Shown here: piece by piece, positions 9,092 to 18,105 of the stretch | Layout: every line of letters begins with the position of its first letter | Numbering within the stretch: the first letter of the stretch is position 1 | Assembly (NCBI GenBank): GCA_025059945.1 | Contig: JANXDC010000005.1 | Span: 81,387 to 145,386 of the forward strand | DNA: 64,000 nucleotides | Reading direction: 5' to 3' | DNA from: Bacteroidota bacterium | GTDB lineage: Bacteria > Bacteroidota > Rhodothermia > JANXDC01 | Translations under genes and position numbers: made by a program | Notes under the pieces: model-generated | Told to the model about the DNA's origin: nothing | Databases searched by the model: none | What the model saw: only the letters and a program-made list of their open reading frames with translations

Positions 9092-9693
9092 GCGTAAGCC
9101 CGCAAGAAGTCTCGGCCGTGCTGCTGGCCGGAGGACAAAGCCGGCGCTTCGGGGGTCGGGACAAAGCCTTATTGCCCTGGGGGGACCGGACGCTGCTGGA
9201 GCATCTCGTAGACCGGCTGCATGCGGTCTTTGAGGATCGCGTGCTGTTGTCCGCACCTCGAAACCGAAATTATCCTACGGCGGTGCCGCGCGTAGAGGAT
9301 CGCTACCCCGGAGCCGGACCCTTAGCGGGCATTCATGCGGCCTTCAAACGGTTGCGCACCCCTTATCTGCTCGTGCTCGCCTGCGATTTGCCTTTCGTAA
9401 GCGAGGCCTTTCTGCGTTGGCTTGCTGTGCATCCCCCCGCGGAGGCCGTGGTGCCAACCGTGAACGCTCAGCCCATGCCCTTATGCGCTCGCTACAGCCG
9501 AACCGCCCTGGAGCCCCTGGTCGTTTCGCTTAAGCTGGGGGCGTTTCGGGTCCTGGACTGGCTGCAGACGCTCGAGGTGGAGCTGATCCCCCTTGAGTCC
9601 TCTCCGTTTTCCCCTGAGGTGCTCTTCAACATCAACACCCCCGCGGACTACGAACGGGCCCGGCATCTGGCCGCCTCCGGAACGCTTTCCTAA
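9088..9693 (+). CDS. mobA: Molybdenum cofactor guanylyltransferase MobA
   Basis: A 201-residue cytosolic nucleotidyltransferase with the MobA signature LAGGQSRRFGGRDKALLPWG at residues 13-32, the GPLAGIHAA loop and the CDLPF metal-binding motif. MobA links GMP to molybdopterin to give the guanine dinucleotide cofactor of enzymes such as nitrate or DMSO reductase. No other molybdopterin genes are in the window, so the pathway must be encoded elsewhere. ATGA overlap with the EnvC-like gene; the stop converges on and overlaps nadD by 4 bases. Confidence 0.88.
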   Translation: MSVSPQEVSAVLLAGGQSRRFGGRDKALLPWGDRTLLEHLVDRLHAVFEDRVLLSAPRNRNYPTAVPRVEDRYPGAGPLAGIHAAFKRLRTPYLLVLACDLPFVSEAFLRWLAVHPPAEAVVPTVNAQPMPLCARYSRTALEPLVVSLKLGAFRVLDWLQTLEVELIPLESSPFSPEVLFNINTPADYERARHLAASGTLS

Positions 9694-10277
9694 GGAACCC
9701 GATACAGGCCTCGCTCTTCGATGTAGGCACGCACGGGCTCCGGAACCCAGAAGCGAATCGATTGGCCCCTACGCACCCGCTCTCGGATAGCGCTAGCCGA
9801 GATCCCGATAAGAGGGGCCTCCAGAAAAGTGACCTCCGCCCTCCATTCCGCGGGGATAAGCTCGGACTCGTATCCCGGACGTTCCACCACGACAAGCCGA
9901 GCCAGCTGTACGATGCGATGGGGCTCTCGCCAACTGGCAAACTGTCTTAGGCTGTCGCTTCCCAAGATCAGATGCAGACGCGCCTCGGGATATATCGTCT
10001 GCAGCTCCTCGAGGGTATGAACCGTATACGAGGGCCCTTCGCGGGCGAACTCCAGATCCGAGGCCAGAAATCCGGGCGCCTCCGCTACAGCAAGCTGCGT
10101 CATGCGCAGTCGGTCTTCGGCTGGGGCCAACTCCGGATCCTCAAGCTTATGCGGCGGGCGCGGGGCGACCACAAACCAAACAGCTTCCAGGGCGAGCGCG
10201 TCGCGCACGTATTCGGCCATGAACAGATGCCCCCAGTGCGGAGGGTTAAAGGAGCCACCCAGGATGCCGATGCGCAT
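9690..10277 (-). CDS. nadD: Nicotinate-nucleotide adenylyltransferase NadD
   Basis: A 195-residue nucleotidyltransferase that adenylates nicotinate mononucleotide in NAD synthesis. The ATP-binding motif GGSFNPPHWGH opens the protein and the second motif ISASAIRERV is near residue 160 (the usual family pattern is ISxTxIR, so one position differs). PRPPHK and the GSDSL loop also fit NadD. The stop is TAG, overlapping the convergent mobA stop. It lies 5 bases after bamD's neighbour region in the same direction and is likely the last gene of the bamD transcript. Confidence 0.92.
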   Translation of the reverse strand: MRIGILGGSFNPPHWGHLFMAEYVRDALALEAVWFVVAPRPPHKLEDPELAPAEDRLRMTQLAVAEAPGFLASDLEFAREGPSYTVHTLEELQTIYPEARLHLILGSDSLRQFASWREPHRIVQLARLVVVERPGYESELIPAEWRAEVTFLEAPLIGISASAIRERVRRGQSIRFWVPEPVRAYIEERGLYRVP

Positions 10278-10282
10278 CAGCT

Positions 10283-11101
10283 TCAGCGGATGGCCTGTTC
10301 CGAGGGGAGCCGGCTTTGGATCTCCGCGGCCAAGGCCTCTACCTGGGGCCGCAAGGGGCTTTGGGGGAAGAGCTGACGAAAGCGGTTTACGGCCTCCAAG
10401 GCCATCCGGTACCGCTCAGCTTGACGGGCCCGCACGCTGGAGTGCGCAAAGGCCGCATAGGCTTGGATCTGGCCCAATAGGGCCTTGTCGGCCCACTCGG
10501 ATTCCGGATACTGGTTGAGCACCTCGGCAAAGGTGAGCGCAGCCGCCTGCCAGGCCTCCATGCGCATGTACAACTGAGCCGCTTCGTAAATCTTATGCGC
10601 CAGCCGGTTGCGCAGCTCCGCGACATATTGGCTGGCTTCGGCTGCGCGGGGGGAGTCCGGATAGCGCATCACAAACAGGCGCAATAAGTCGAGGGCCCGC
10701 TGCGTGTCGGCCTGATCCAGGTAATGCGGCGGCGCGAGGTGATAATAGCATAGGGCGCGCTCGAACTCAGCCTCCGGCAGGTGTTCGCTTCGGGGATAAA
10801 GCGTAATGTAGCGGTTGTACTCGTTGGCGGCCGCCAGGTAGTCGCGCGCACGAAAATAAGCCCGGGCCAGCAGCAGCTGCGCCGGTTCGGCATACGCATG
10901 GCCGCGGCCGAACTCGAAGACCCGTTGGGCCATTTCGGCCGCCTGGCTGTAACGACCCCTTTCGAATAGGGCCTTGGCGCGCTCGTAAGCCTCCTCGGCC
11001 GTATCGAGGCGCTCGGCGGATCGAGAGGCCGCACAGCCACTCCACATTAGAGACCCCACTAGCAGGGCCCTGCACAGAGAGGTAGGCAGAGATCGCCGCA
11101 T
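10283..11101 (-). CDS. bamD: BamD-type outer-membrane assembly lipoprotein
   Basis: A 272-residue lipoprotein with signal and lipobox (SLMWSGC, mature Cys followed by AASRS). The mature part is made of TPR-like helix pairs (YERAKALFERGRYSQAAEMA, then YLAAANEYNRYITLYPRSEH and similar), the architecture of BamD/YfiO, which sits on the inner face of the outer membrane and helps BamA insert beta-barrels. ATG at 11101 gives a standard lipoprotein signal; an ATG at 11110 three codons upstream is an equal alternative. It follows the amidohydrolase gene closely and precedes nadD by 5 bases. Confidence 0.85.
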   Translation of the reverse strand: MRRSLPTSLCRALLVGSLMWSGCAASRSAERLDTAEEAYERAKALFERGRYSQAAEMAQRVFEFGRGHAYAEPAQLLLARAYFRARDYLAAANEYNRYITLYPRSEHLPEAEFERALCYYHLAPPHYLDQADTQRALDLLRLFVMRYPDSPRAAEASQYVAELRNRLAHKIYEAAQLYMRMEAWQAAALTFAEVLNQYPESEWADKALLGQIQAYAAFAHSSVRARQAERYRMALEAVNRFRQLFPQSPLRPQVEALAAEIQSRLPSEQAIR

Positions 11102-11114
11102 GAGGGGCATCTTG

Positions 11115-12776
11115 CTAGCGTCCAGCCCGATAGACGCGCTCACCCCCTAGCCAGGTTTCCAGCACGCGTACATTAGCGATTTCCCGCTCCGGTATGGTGA
11201 ACACGTCTTGATCGATCACGATAAAATCGGCCAGCTTGCCGGGCTCCAGGCTGCCCTTGAGGTCCTCCTCAAAGGCCGCGTAAGCGGCCCCCAGCGTGAA
11301 GGCGCGCAAGGCCTCAAGACGCGTCAGCCGCTGGTCCGGATACCATCCTCCGGGAGGCCACCCTTGCAGATCCTGGCGCGTTACAGCCGCGTAGATGCCC
11401 CAAAAGGGGTTGACGGGCTCCACGGGGAAGTCCGATCCGGCGGCAAACCGCACTCCGGCATCTAGGAAGCGCCGCCAAGCGTACCCTCCCCGAATGCGAA
11501 CCGGCCCGACCCGCTGCTCAGCCCAGTACATGTCGCTTGTGGCGTGTATGGGCTGCATGGAGGCGATCACGCCCAGTTCGCGAAACCGGGCTATATCCTC
11601 TAGAGCCACGACCTGGGCATGCTCGATGCGGGGGCGCAAATCCCGTCGGCCGGTGCGCGAAAGGGCGTATGCGATCGCCTCCAAGGCAACGCGGTTGCCC
11701 CGATCGCCGATGGCGTGGATAGCCACCTGAAAACCACAGCGCATGACGCGCTCCACCTGCTGGGCGAGCGAATCCGCGGAAACAATTAGCAGGCCCCGGT
11801 TGCCCGGATCGTCGGCGTAGTCGGCCAACAAGGCCGCCCCGCGCGAGCCTAAAGCGCCGTCGGCGTACAGCTTGACGGCGCGCACGGTGAGCCGGTTGCC
11901 GCCGTATCCGATAAGGGGACCTTGGGAGCAAAAACGCGACAGGGTCTCCCCCACTCCGCCGATCATCGCGTATACGCGCAGCGGGAAGCGGCCTTGATCG
12001 ATAAAGCGACGGTAACGCTCAATCGTGCGGCCGTCGACGCCGGCATCGTGTACACCTGTGATGCCATATCGGAGGCACTCTCGGATGGCCAGCTCCAGGG
12101 CTCGCTCTAGCTCCTCCTCCGAGGGCGGAGGGATGACGCGCTCCACTAGCGTCATGGCGCGGTCTATGAAGACCCCCGTGGGACGGCCATCTGGATGGCG
12201 CAGGATTTTACCGCCCTCCGGATCCGGGGTCTGCGCCGTGATCCCGGCTAGCGCCATGGCCTTGCTATTGGCCCAGGCGGCATGTCCGTCGATGCGGCGC
12301 AGCCAGACGGGCCGATCCGGAAAGACCCGATCCAGGTCCTCAGCCGTCGGAAAGGCCTTCTCGGGCCAGCGGTTCTGATCCCAACCGCGTCCCATGATCC
12401 AGGAACCAGAGGCGAAGTTTTGGGCGAAGCGGCGCAGGCGCTCCAGGATCTCCTCTTTGGAGTTGGCGCCCACCAAATCGGCCTGCAGCATGCTCAGGCC
12501 CAGGCCCATTAGGTGCGCGTGCCCGTCGATTAGACCCGGCAGGACCACGCGTCCGGCCAGATCAACTTCGGTGCGCGCCCGAAAGCGACGTCGCAGTTCG
12601 GCCGCGCTACCGACGGCCGCGATGCGATCTCCGCGCAAAACCATGGCCTCGACCTGAGCCGGCTCGGCCAGGGTGTAAATCCGGCCGTTATAGAGCAACA
12701 CGTCCGCCGCTTCTTGCGCCATAACCGGCCCACCTATGAGGAACGCGCTTAGTATGGTGCCCCAACCCGTGCGCAT
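11115..12776 (-). CDS. Exported amidohydrolase (Amidohydro_3, YtcJ type)
   Basis: A 553-residue metal-dependent hydrolase. A signal peptide ending near GGPVMAQEA indicates export. Metal-site motifs of the amidohydrolase superfamily are in order: GHAHL near residue 75, VKLYADG (bridging Lys), IHAIGDRGN, RIEHAQ and GSDFPV. The pattern is that of the Amidohydro_3 group (YtcJ, AepA-like), whose substrates are poorly known and range over N-acyl compounds and formamides. ATG at 12776 was chosen for its signal peptide; the frame is open for another 60 codons upstream but these lie in the gap after the DUF5103 gene and do not look like protein. Confidence 0.8.
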   Translation of the reverse strand: MRTGWGTILSAFLIGGPVMAQEAADVLLYNGRIYTLAEPAQVEAMVLRGDRIAAVGSAAELRRRFRARTEVDLAGRVVLPGLIDGHAHLMGLGLSMLQADLVGANSKEEILERLRRFAQNFASGSWIMGRGWDQNRWPEKAFPTAEDLDRVFPDRPVWLRRIDGHAAWANSKAMALAGITAQTPDPEGGKILRHPDGRPTGVFIDRAMTLVERVIPPPSEEELERALELAIRECLRYGITGVHDAGVDGRTIERYRRFIDQGRFPLRVYAMIGGVGETLSRFCSQGPLIGYGGNRLTVRAVKLYADGALGSRGAALLADYADDPGNRGLLIVSADSLAQQVERVMRCGFQVAIHAIGDRGNRVALEAIAYALSRTGRRDLRPRIEHAQVVALEDIARFRELGVIASMQPIHATSDMYWAEQRVGPVRIRGGYAWRRFLDAGVRFAAGSDFPVEPVNPFWGIYAAVTRQDLQGWPPGGWYPDQRLTRLEALRAFTLGAAYAAFEEDLKGSLEPGKLADFIVIDQDVFTIPEREIANVRVLETWLGGERVYRAGR

Positions 12777-12849
12777 AGGCTTATGCTGACGGTTATCGAT
12801 AGCGATGCGAAAATACGCCCCGGATCGACCATCGGCGCAAACGCGCCGA

Positions 12850-14115
12850 TCAGCGCAACGCGCTCCCCACCCACAACAGGCGATCCGTGGGAATGCGGGG
12901 GTCGCGGTAGTATACGAAAGCGGTAAAGAGCGCAACGTTCGGAAACAGCCGCTCAAAGACGGGCCGTAGGCGGCCGGTGCGGCCGTCCAGGGTTACGTAT
13001 TGGTACGCGTACACCCCCTGCTTGAGCCGGATCGTAGCCCGATAGCGTCCGGATGCCGGATCATAGCGCATCTGAAATTGCGCACCGGGGCGGAAGTCGT
13101 TGAAACTGCCCACTAGGAACACGGGCCCCTCCAGACGGCGTCTTTCGGGGAGCTCCAGTTCGAAGTCCACATCCACGTATTCGGCCGTCAGGTCCACATC
13201 GGCCCGAGGAGCGTACCGCCGAATGATCGGATTAGACCCCACTAGGAGTTCCGCCTCTCCCCCGGTGGGGGAGGTCAGCCGATCTGTATCCAACTGCACC
13301 CGCACACCGGAGCCGCCGAATTCCACGCTTCGGATTCGAGGGAAGCGCGCGCCCTCCAGACGCGTCAGATCCAGCACAAAGGGCTCCTGTATCCAGGCTG
13401 GGGTGCGAAACGCGCCCGACCGATACTCCACCCAAGGGGATTCCAGCAGCACGGGCGGGGGGCAATCCGGGGCCTCCAGACGGCCGTTTACGGCGAAACA
13501 GGCGTGTAGGTCCCCAACGGGGTTGAGCACGAACTCCGGCGGGCGCACCCGCAGCACAGGCAACGGGAGCCGGCCGCGCACGGAGGCGAGCCAGTCCAGG
13601 TGGAGACGCGCCTCCAGGTTTTGCTCAGATACGTAAAAACGCCGCTCCAGCAGCACGGCATCCGTCTTAGGATGCAACACGCGCACCAGATACTGACCGC
13701 TGAGCCGAAAGGCGATCTGTTCGTTCGGAAAGGTGTAGCGCACATGATAGTACGGGATCCGCGTGCGGATTGAGGCCCGGTAGTCGCGCACCACGTCCCG
13801 GTCAAAACGCGCCATGTATTGCGTGGGCAGCAGATCGGGCCTGCCTGTGCGATCCAGATGATAAAAAACCACCTCCAGAGCCGGAGGGGGTTCGGCGCCC
13901 AGCCAGTCGAAGGCGAGCGTCAGGGTTTGCTTCTGGTCCAGCACGAGCACAGGCAGAGCCTCTTCGGCGCCAGTGGGAAACAGCTGTACCGTAGCCAGAG
14001 TGAGCGAATCGGTCCGATCCGACGTAGCCTCCGAAGGAAAGCGCTCTAACGACCCGGCCCCCGCGCAGCCCCCCAGCAGGGCGAGCGCAAGCATCCGACA
14101 TGCGCTTCTGATCAC
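12850..14115 (-). CDS. DUF5103 family lipoprotein with CBM48-like C-terminal module
   Basis: A 421-residue lipoprotein. Translation most likely starts at a GTG (14115) that overlaps the dapF stop as GTGA, giving a signal with lipobox LLGGC; the next ATG, seven codons on, would leave too short a signal. The central beta-rich part matches DUF5103, a family nearly restricted to Bacteroidota relatives and of unknown function. The last 120 residues contain GPVFLVGSFNDFRPG and a closing KQGVYAYQYVTLDG, the pattern of AMPK/CBM48-type carbohydrate-binding modules. A surface glycan-binding role is inference. Confidence 0.7.
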   Translation of the reverse strand: MIRSACRMLALALLGGCAGAGSLERFPSEATSDRTDSLTLATVQLFPTGAEEALPVLVLDQKQTLTLAFDWLGAEPPPALEVVFYHLDRTGRPDLLPTQYMARFDRDVVRDYRASIRTRIPYYHVRYTFPNEQIAFRLSGQYLVRVLHPKTDAVLLERRFYVSEQNLEARLHLDWLASVRGRLPLPVLRVRPPEFVLNPVGDLHACFAVNGRLEAPDCPPPVLLESPWVEYRSGAFRTPAWIQEPFVLDLTRLEGARFPRIRSVEFGGSGVRVQLDTDRLTSPTGGEAELLVGSNPIIRRYAPRADVDLTAEYVDVDFELELPERRRLEGPVFLVGSFNDFRPGAQFQMRYDPASGRYRATIRLKQGVYAYQYVTLDGRTGRLRPVFERLFPNVALFTAFVYYRDPRIPTDRLLWVGSALR

Positions 14116-14927
14116 GGCCCCTCCCCCAGGAACGTGCCCGCGAAGGTGACCTGCACGGGCCCCTCTAGATACAGGTTGATCCAGCGCCCCTCCGGGGTGG
14201 GCTCTCCGCCTACGGTGAGCACCCCGCCAGGCATGTGCACCTGCACGGGAAGCGAACCGATCCAACCTAGGCGATAGGCCACCAGGGCCGCGGCCAGAGC
14301 CCCTGTGCCGCAGGCCAAAGTCTCAGCCTCCACCCCGCGCTCGTAGGTTCGCACGCGCAGCGCGTCGGGGCCAATGGGCGCCACAAAGTTCACGTTGGCC
14401 CCCTCCGGACCCAGATCGGGGTGCGCCCGGAGGCGAGGGCCGAGTTGGTTCACCTCAAGCCCGTCCACATCGGCCAGCGGTCCAACGACGAGGTGTTCTG
14501 TGCCAGTGTCGATCCAACAGGCCGGCCAGCCGTCTACGGTCAACCCCGGCCGCCACGGACCCAGCTCGGGCCAGTAGAGCCGCACCCGCTCAGGCCCGCT
14601 TCGGGAGGCCCGGTATGGGCCGGAGTCGGTTCTAAAGACCACAGGATCGTCCGGGATGCCGTGCGCCCAGGCGAAGTAGGCCAGACACCGAGCCCCATTG
14701 CCGCACATCCGGGCCCGAGAGCCGTCTGCGTTGTAGTAGCGCATGCGAAAGGCGTATTCCGGATCCGACTCGAGCAGCAGCAACCCATCGGCCCCGATTC
14801 CGAAACGGCGCTCGCAGAGCCGGACGGCCCACCGAGGCTGCAGTTCGAGCTCAAGGCCCAGGGCGCGGTTGTCTACGACAACGAAATCGTTGCCCGCACC
14901 GCACATCTTCCAAAAAGGGATGCTCAT
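14112..14927 (-). CDS. dapF: Diaminopimelate epimerase DapF
   Basis: A 271-residue cofactor-independent racemase converting LL- to meso-diaminopimelate for lysine and peptidoglycan synthesis. Both catalytic Cys are in place: the first in MCGNGARC (about residue 75) and the second in LACGTGALAAA (about residue 210). GAGNDFVVVDN at the N-terminus is diagnostic. The start overlaps the ricT stop and the stop overlaps the DUF5103 start, so all three are translationally coupled. No other lysine genes are nearby. Confidence 0.95.
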   Translation of the reverse strand: MSIPFWKMCGAGNDFVVVDNRALGLELELQPRWAVRLCERRFGIGADGLLLLESDPEYAFRMRYYNADGSRARMCGNGARCLAYFAWAHGIPDDPVVFRTDSGPYRASRSGPERVRLYWPELGPWRPGLTVDGWPACWIDTGTEHLVVGPLADVDGLEVNQLGPRLRAHPDLGPEGANVNFVAPIGPDALRVRTYERGVEAETLACGTGALAAALVAYRLGWIGSLPVQVHMPGGVLTVGGEPTPEGRWINLYLEGPVQVTFAGTFLGEGP

Positions 14928-16183
14928 CGGCGTCGCCGCTTTCTGCGCCTGCGGCTTGAAGACATCGACTGATTGAGCTGGGGTTCTGAGGAGGCCGCCG
15001 AGGAGGAAGATCCGCCGCGTTTACGCCGCCTCCTACGCCGTCTGGATGGGGCTTGGGACTGTTCCGGAGGCGGAGCTTCGGCGTCATCAGCGGGGGCCTC
15101 CTCCTCCAGCCAGGGCTCTCCATCCAAGCTCAAGTCGTCCGGAGCCGTCTCTTGAACCGGCGCTTGCACGGCCGGGATTACCCCCTGCTGGTTAAGCTCC
15201 AGGATCCGCCGCACCTCCGCTAACAGCAGGCTTTCCCAGGTGTCGGATTCAGGGTAGTGCACCCAGAGCCGTTCCTGGAAGATGTCGATCTTCTCGATCA
15301 CACCCTCGCCGCGTTGCGTAAGCAGACGCGTACCCAAAGAGGGATACTGAGCGAGCGCTTCCAGGTACTGCTCCAACTCGTAATTCAAGCAGCATTTGAG
15401 GCGGCCGCATTGGCCGCTGAGCTTGGCGGGGTTGAGGGGCAGGTTCTGCACGCGCGCCGCCTGGGTGGAGACATGCTTGAACTCTTGCAGCCACGTTGAG
15501 CAACAGAGTTCTCGGCCGCAGCTGCCGATACCGCCCAAGCGGGCGGCCTCGTCTCGAACGCCGATTTGACGCAGTTCGATGCGCGTACGAAATTCGGCGG
15601 CGAGCTCGCGCACGAGCTGCCGAAAATCCACGCGGCGTTCGGCAGTGAAGTAAAAGGTAAGTTTTTTGCCGTCGAATTGCCATTCGGCGTCCACGAGCTT
15701 CATGCCCAGATTGAGCCGCTCGATGTATCGACGGCAGATCGCGAAGGCCTCCGTCTCGCGGGTTCGATTCCCCTCATGTCGGGCTAGGTCCTCGGCCGTG
15801 GCGCGACGCAGAATGAGGGGAAACTCCGTCTGTGGGTCGATCCCCTTTGCCTTCAGCCGCAGCCGCACTAGCTCTCCCGTCAGGTTAACCCGACCCAGGT
15901 CCACGCCGCGATCGGCCTGCACGATGACGGGATCTCCCGCTCGCAGGGCGAATCCTTGCTCGTTACGGTAAAAAGCCTTCCGATTCCCCTTGAACGAGAC
16001 CTCCACCACGTCGAAGGTCTGCGCAGCCTGCTCGATACCAAAATCGGCCAGCCAGTCGAACACCCGCAGCGCGGGGCAGGCGCCTGTACCGCAAGCCCCA
16101 CCCTGACATCCTTTACCGCAGCCACTGGCGCACCCGCTGCAACCAAAGGCGGGGCGCGCTGCCGTTGTGGCCATTGCCATCAT
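14924..16183 (-). CDS. ricT: RicT/PSP1 (YaaT) family protein with Cys-rich head and basic tail
   Basis: A 419-residue PSP1-domain protein. In Bacillus, RicT (YaaT) works with RicA and RicF in a Fe-S complex that helps RNase Y process RNA. The conserved core includes GGIGSCGRELCCSTWL and GQCGRLKCCLNYE, with paired Cys. Residues 14-36 hold eight Cys in CSGCASGCGKGCQGGACGTG, and the last 50 residues are acidic and then a strongly basic Arg/Lys run (two RRRRRRKR-like blocks separated by Ser). That tail suggests nucleic-acid binding (inference). Located between holB (15 bases upstream) and dapF, a holB-ricT order common in bacteria. Confidence 0.88.
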   Translation of the reverse strand: MMAMATTAARPAFGCSGCASGCGKGCQGGACGTGACPALRVFDWLADFGIEQAAQTFDVVEVSFKGNRKAFYRNEQGFALRAGDPVIVQADRGVDLGRVNLTGELVRLRLKAKGIDPQTEFPLILRRATAEDLARHEGNRTRETEAFAICRRYIERLNLGMKLVDAEWQFDGKKLTFYFTAERRVDFRQLVRELAAEFRTRIELRQIGVRDEAARLGGIGSCGRELCCSTWLQEFKHVSTQAARVQNLPLNPAKLSGQCGRLKCCLNYELEQYLEALAQYPSLGTRLLTQRGEGVIEKIDIFQERLWVHYPESDTWESLLLAEVRRILELNQQGVIPAVQAPVQETAPDDLSLDGEPWLEEEAPADDAEAPPPEQSQAPSRRRRRRRKRGGSSSSAASSEPQLNQSMSSSRRRRKRRRR

Positions 16184-16198
16184 GAGCGGTTCCCTGAT

Positions 16199-17344
16199 TT
16201 ATGCTTCCAGTCCCCCAGCTATCGGCTGGGCCTGCAGAGCTTGGCCGCGCATAGCCCGCCTTAACCGCAAGCTGAGCGCCATACTGACCAGGAGCGCGTT
16301 GCCGTTGCGTTCAATAGCCCGCAAAGCGTCTTCGGTGGCCTGGATCATCGCCTCTAGGTCCGCCTCCGGAAGCTTGGCGTGAAAACGCGCGAACACCTCG
16401 ACCTGATCCGGATAGTAAAGCCCTTGAGGGTCCGGGTTGTGCCCATATCGCCACAGGTCGCGCAGCCAAAAAAGCAGAACCTGCAGGCGATCCTTGAGCT
16501 GCTCGCGATTCAGACGCTGGGCTTCTTCCGCATGACGAGCGAGCTCCATCCAGCGGCCCGAGGCCGCGGTCCGCAGCCACGCCAAGACGGCCTCGCGCTC
16601 CACACGCCAGGCGGCTTGGCGCAGCGCGAGGGCCCGCGAAAGGTTGCCCGCCGCGATGCGGGCCAGTGAGATGGCCTCCTCAGGCTCAAGCCCCCGCGCC
16701 CGAAGGGCCGCTACCACATCCTCCTCCGCAAGGGGATCAAAGCGAACCTTCTGGCAGCGCGATACGATCGTGGGCAACAGCCGATCCGGACGGCTTGTGG
16801 TGAGCACAAACAGAGTCGCCTCCGGGGGTTCCTCCAGGATCTTGAGCAAGGCGTTGGCCGCCTCCTGGCGCAGGGCCTCGGCCGCCAGGAGGAGCACCAC
16901 CTGATAGCGCCCTTCATGAGGGCGCAGATATAGGCGGCGACGTAGGGCTTCGATCACGGCCACGCTGTAGAGGACCTGCCGGTTGCGCGCCCGATCCCCT
17001 TCGGCCTGACGCTGGCTGAAATCCAACTCCGCATACGGATCCTCAGCCAGCCGGGCCCGACGCTCTGCGATCTCCTCTTCAGAGGCGTCCGTCGGGGCCG
17101 GGAAGAGCACGTGAACGTCCGGATGTACCAGAGCGCGCACCTTGCGACAGGCCGTGCACTCATCGCAGGGGTCCGGCTCCCCGCGCCGGCATTGTAGGGC
17201 GCGGGCCATAAGCAAAGCGGCCGGCTCCGTTCCCGCGCCGCTGGGGCCATAAAACAGATAAGCGTGCCCCAAGCGACCGCTGCGTAAGGCCCTGCGCAGC
17301 GTCTCAAGCGCCCGAGATTGCCCGATAAGTTCCTGCCAACCCAT
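16199..17344 (-). CDS. holB: DNA polymerase III delta' subunit
   Basis: A 381-residue clamp-loader subunit. It starts GWQELIGQSRALETLRRAL and has a P-loop-like GPSGAGTEP in which the usual Lys-Thr/Ser of Walker A is missing, as in delta' proteins that do not hydrolyse ATP. A zinc module with LQC, CDECTAC follows, then the sensor segment NALLKILEEPPEATLFVL and the SRC motif (IVSRCQKVRF), all typical. It acts in the cytosol loading the beta clamp on DNA. Divergent from rsmI; first gene of the holB-ricT-dapF run. Confidence 0.9.
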   Translation of the reverse strand: MGWQELIGQSRALETLRRALRSGRLGHAYLFYGPSGAGTEPAALLMARALQCRRGEPDPCDECTACRKVRALVHPDVHVLFPAPTDASEEEIAERRARLAEDPYAELDFSQRQAEGDRARNRQVLYSVAVIEALRRRLYLRPHEGRYQVVLLLAAEALRQEAANALLKILEEPPEATLFVLTTSRPDRLLPTIVSRCQKVRFDPLAEEDVVAALRARGLEPEEAISLARIAAGNLSRALALRQAAWRVEREAVLAWLRTAASGRWMELARHAEEAQRLNREQLKDRLQVLLFWLRDLWRYGHNPDPQGLYYPDQVEVFARFHAKLPEADLEAMIQATEDALRAIERNGNALLVSMALSLRLRRAMRGQALQAQPIAGGLEA

Positions 17345-17411
17345 AGCCTTGCACCGCCGGAGCCGACGCGCTACTTTCGCAAACGATGTAAGATAACCAC
17401 CTCACCCTCCG

Positions 17412-18092
17412 ATGGCCAACGGCCGGCTTTTCGTCGTTCCGACCCCGATCGGAAACCTGGAGGATTGGACTTTTCGCGCCGTGCGCGTGTTGCGCCAGGA
17501 GGTGGAGCTTGCGCTCTGCGAGGACACGCGCACCAGCCGCGTGCTATTGGAGCATTACGGCATCGCGATACGCTGTGAAAGCTACCACGCGCACAACGAG
17601 CACCGAAAAATGCCGGAGCTCATCCGCCGGCTGGAGGCGGGGGCGCGCATGGCCCTGTTGGTGGACGCGGGCATGCCGGGGATCTCGGACCCGGGGTTTT
17701 TGCTCATTCGAGCCTGCCTGGAGGCGAACGTGCCTGTGGAGGTTCTTCCGGGGCCCACGGCCTTTGTGCCCGCTCTCTTGTTAAGCGGATTGCCCTGTGA
17801 GCGATTCGTCTTTGAGGGCTTTTTGCCCGCCCGAAAGGGCAGACGCAGGCGCCTGGAGGCGTTGCGCCAGGAAGGGCGCACCATCGCCCTATACGAAGCC
17901 CCCCATCGCCTGGCGCGCACCCTGCAGGACCTGGCGCAGGTGCTGGGACCGGATCGACCCGCAGCGCTCATACGGGAGCTCAGCAAACGCTTCGAAGAGG
18001 TTCGGCGTGGCACCCTGGAATCCCTGCTTCGCTCTGTGCAGGCGCAGCCCCCCAGAGGGGAATTTGTGCTCGTGGTGGCCGGCAAAACCTAG
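17412..18092 (+). CDS. rsmI: 16S rRNA (cytidine1402-2'-O)-methyltransferase RsmI
   Basis: A 226-residue tetrapyrrole-methylase-fold enzyme. LFVVPTPIGNLEDWT at the start, CEDTRTSRVLLEHYG, the LVDAGMPGISDPG loop and the ELSKRFEE motif identify RsmI, which methylates the ribose of C1402 in 16S rRNA. It is shorter than the roughly 280-residue E. coli protein and appears to lack the C-terminal helical extension. A weak promoter-like pair (TTGCAC, 17 bases, TACTTT at 17349-17377) lies upstream. lnt follows after 13 bases. Confidence 0.93.
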   Translation: MANGRLFVVPTPIGNLEDWTFRAVRVLRQEVELALCEDTRTSRVLLEHYGIAIRCESYHAHNEHRKMPELIRRLEAGARMALLVDAGMPGISDPGFLLIRACLEANVPVEVLPGPTAFVPALLLSGLPCERFVFEGFLPARKGRRRRLEALRQEGRTIALYEAPHRLARTLQDLAQVLGPDRPAALIRELSKRFEEVRRGTLESLLRSVQAQPPRGEFVLVVAGKT

Positions 18093-18105
18093 GTAGACCG
18101 GACCG

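Noticed and set aside
12831..12850. Perfect 8-bp inverted repeat after the DUF5103 gene (ATCGGCGC/GCGCCGAT)
   Set aside because: No T-run follows on the minus strand, so it is not listed as a terminator; could be chance in GC-rich DNA.
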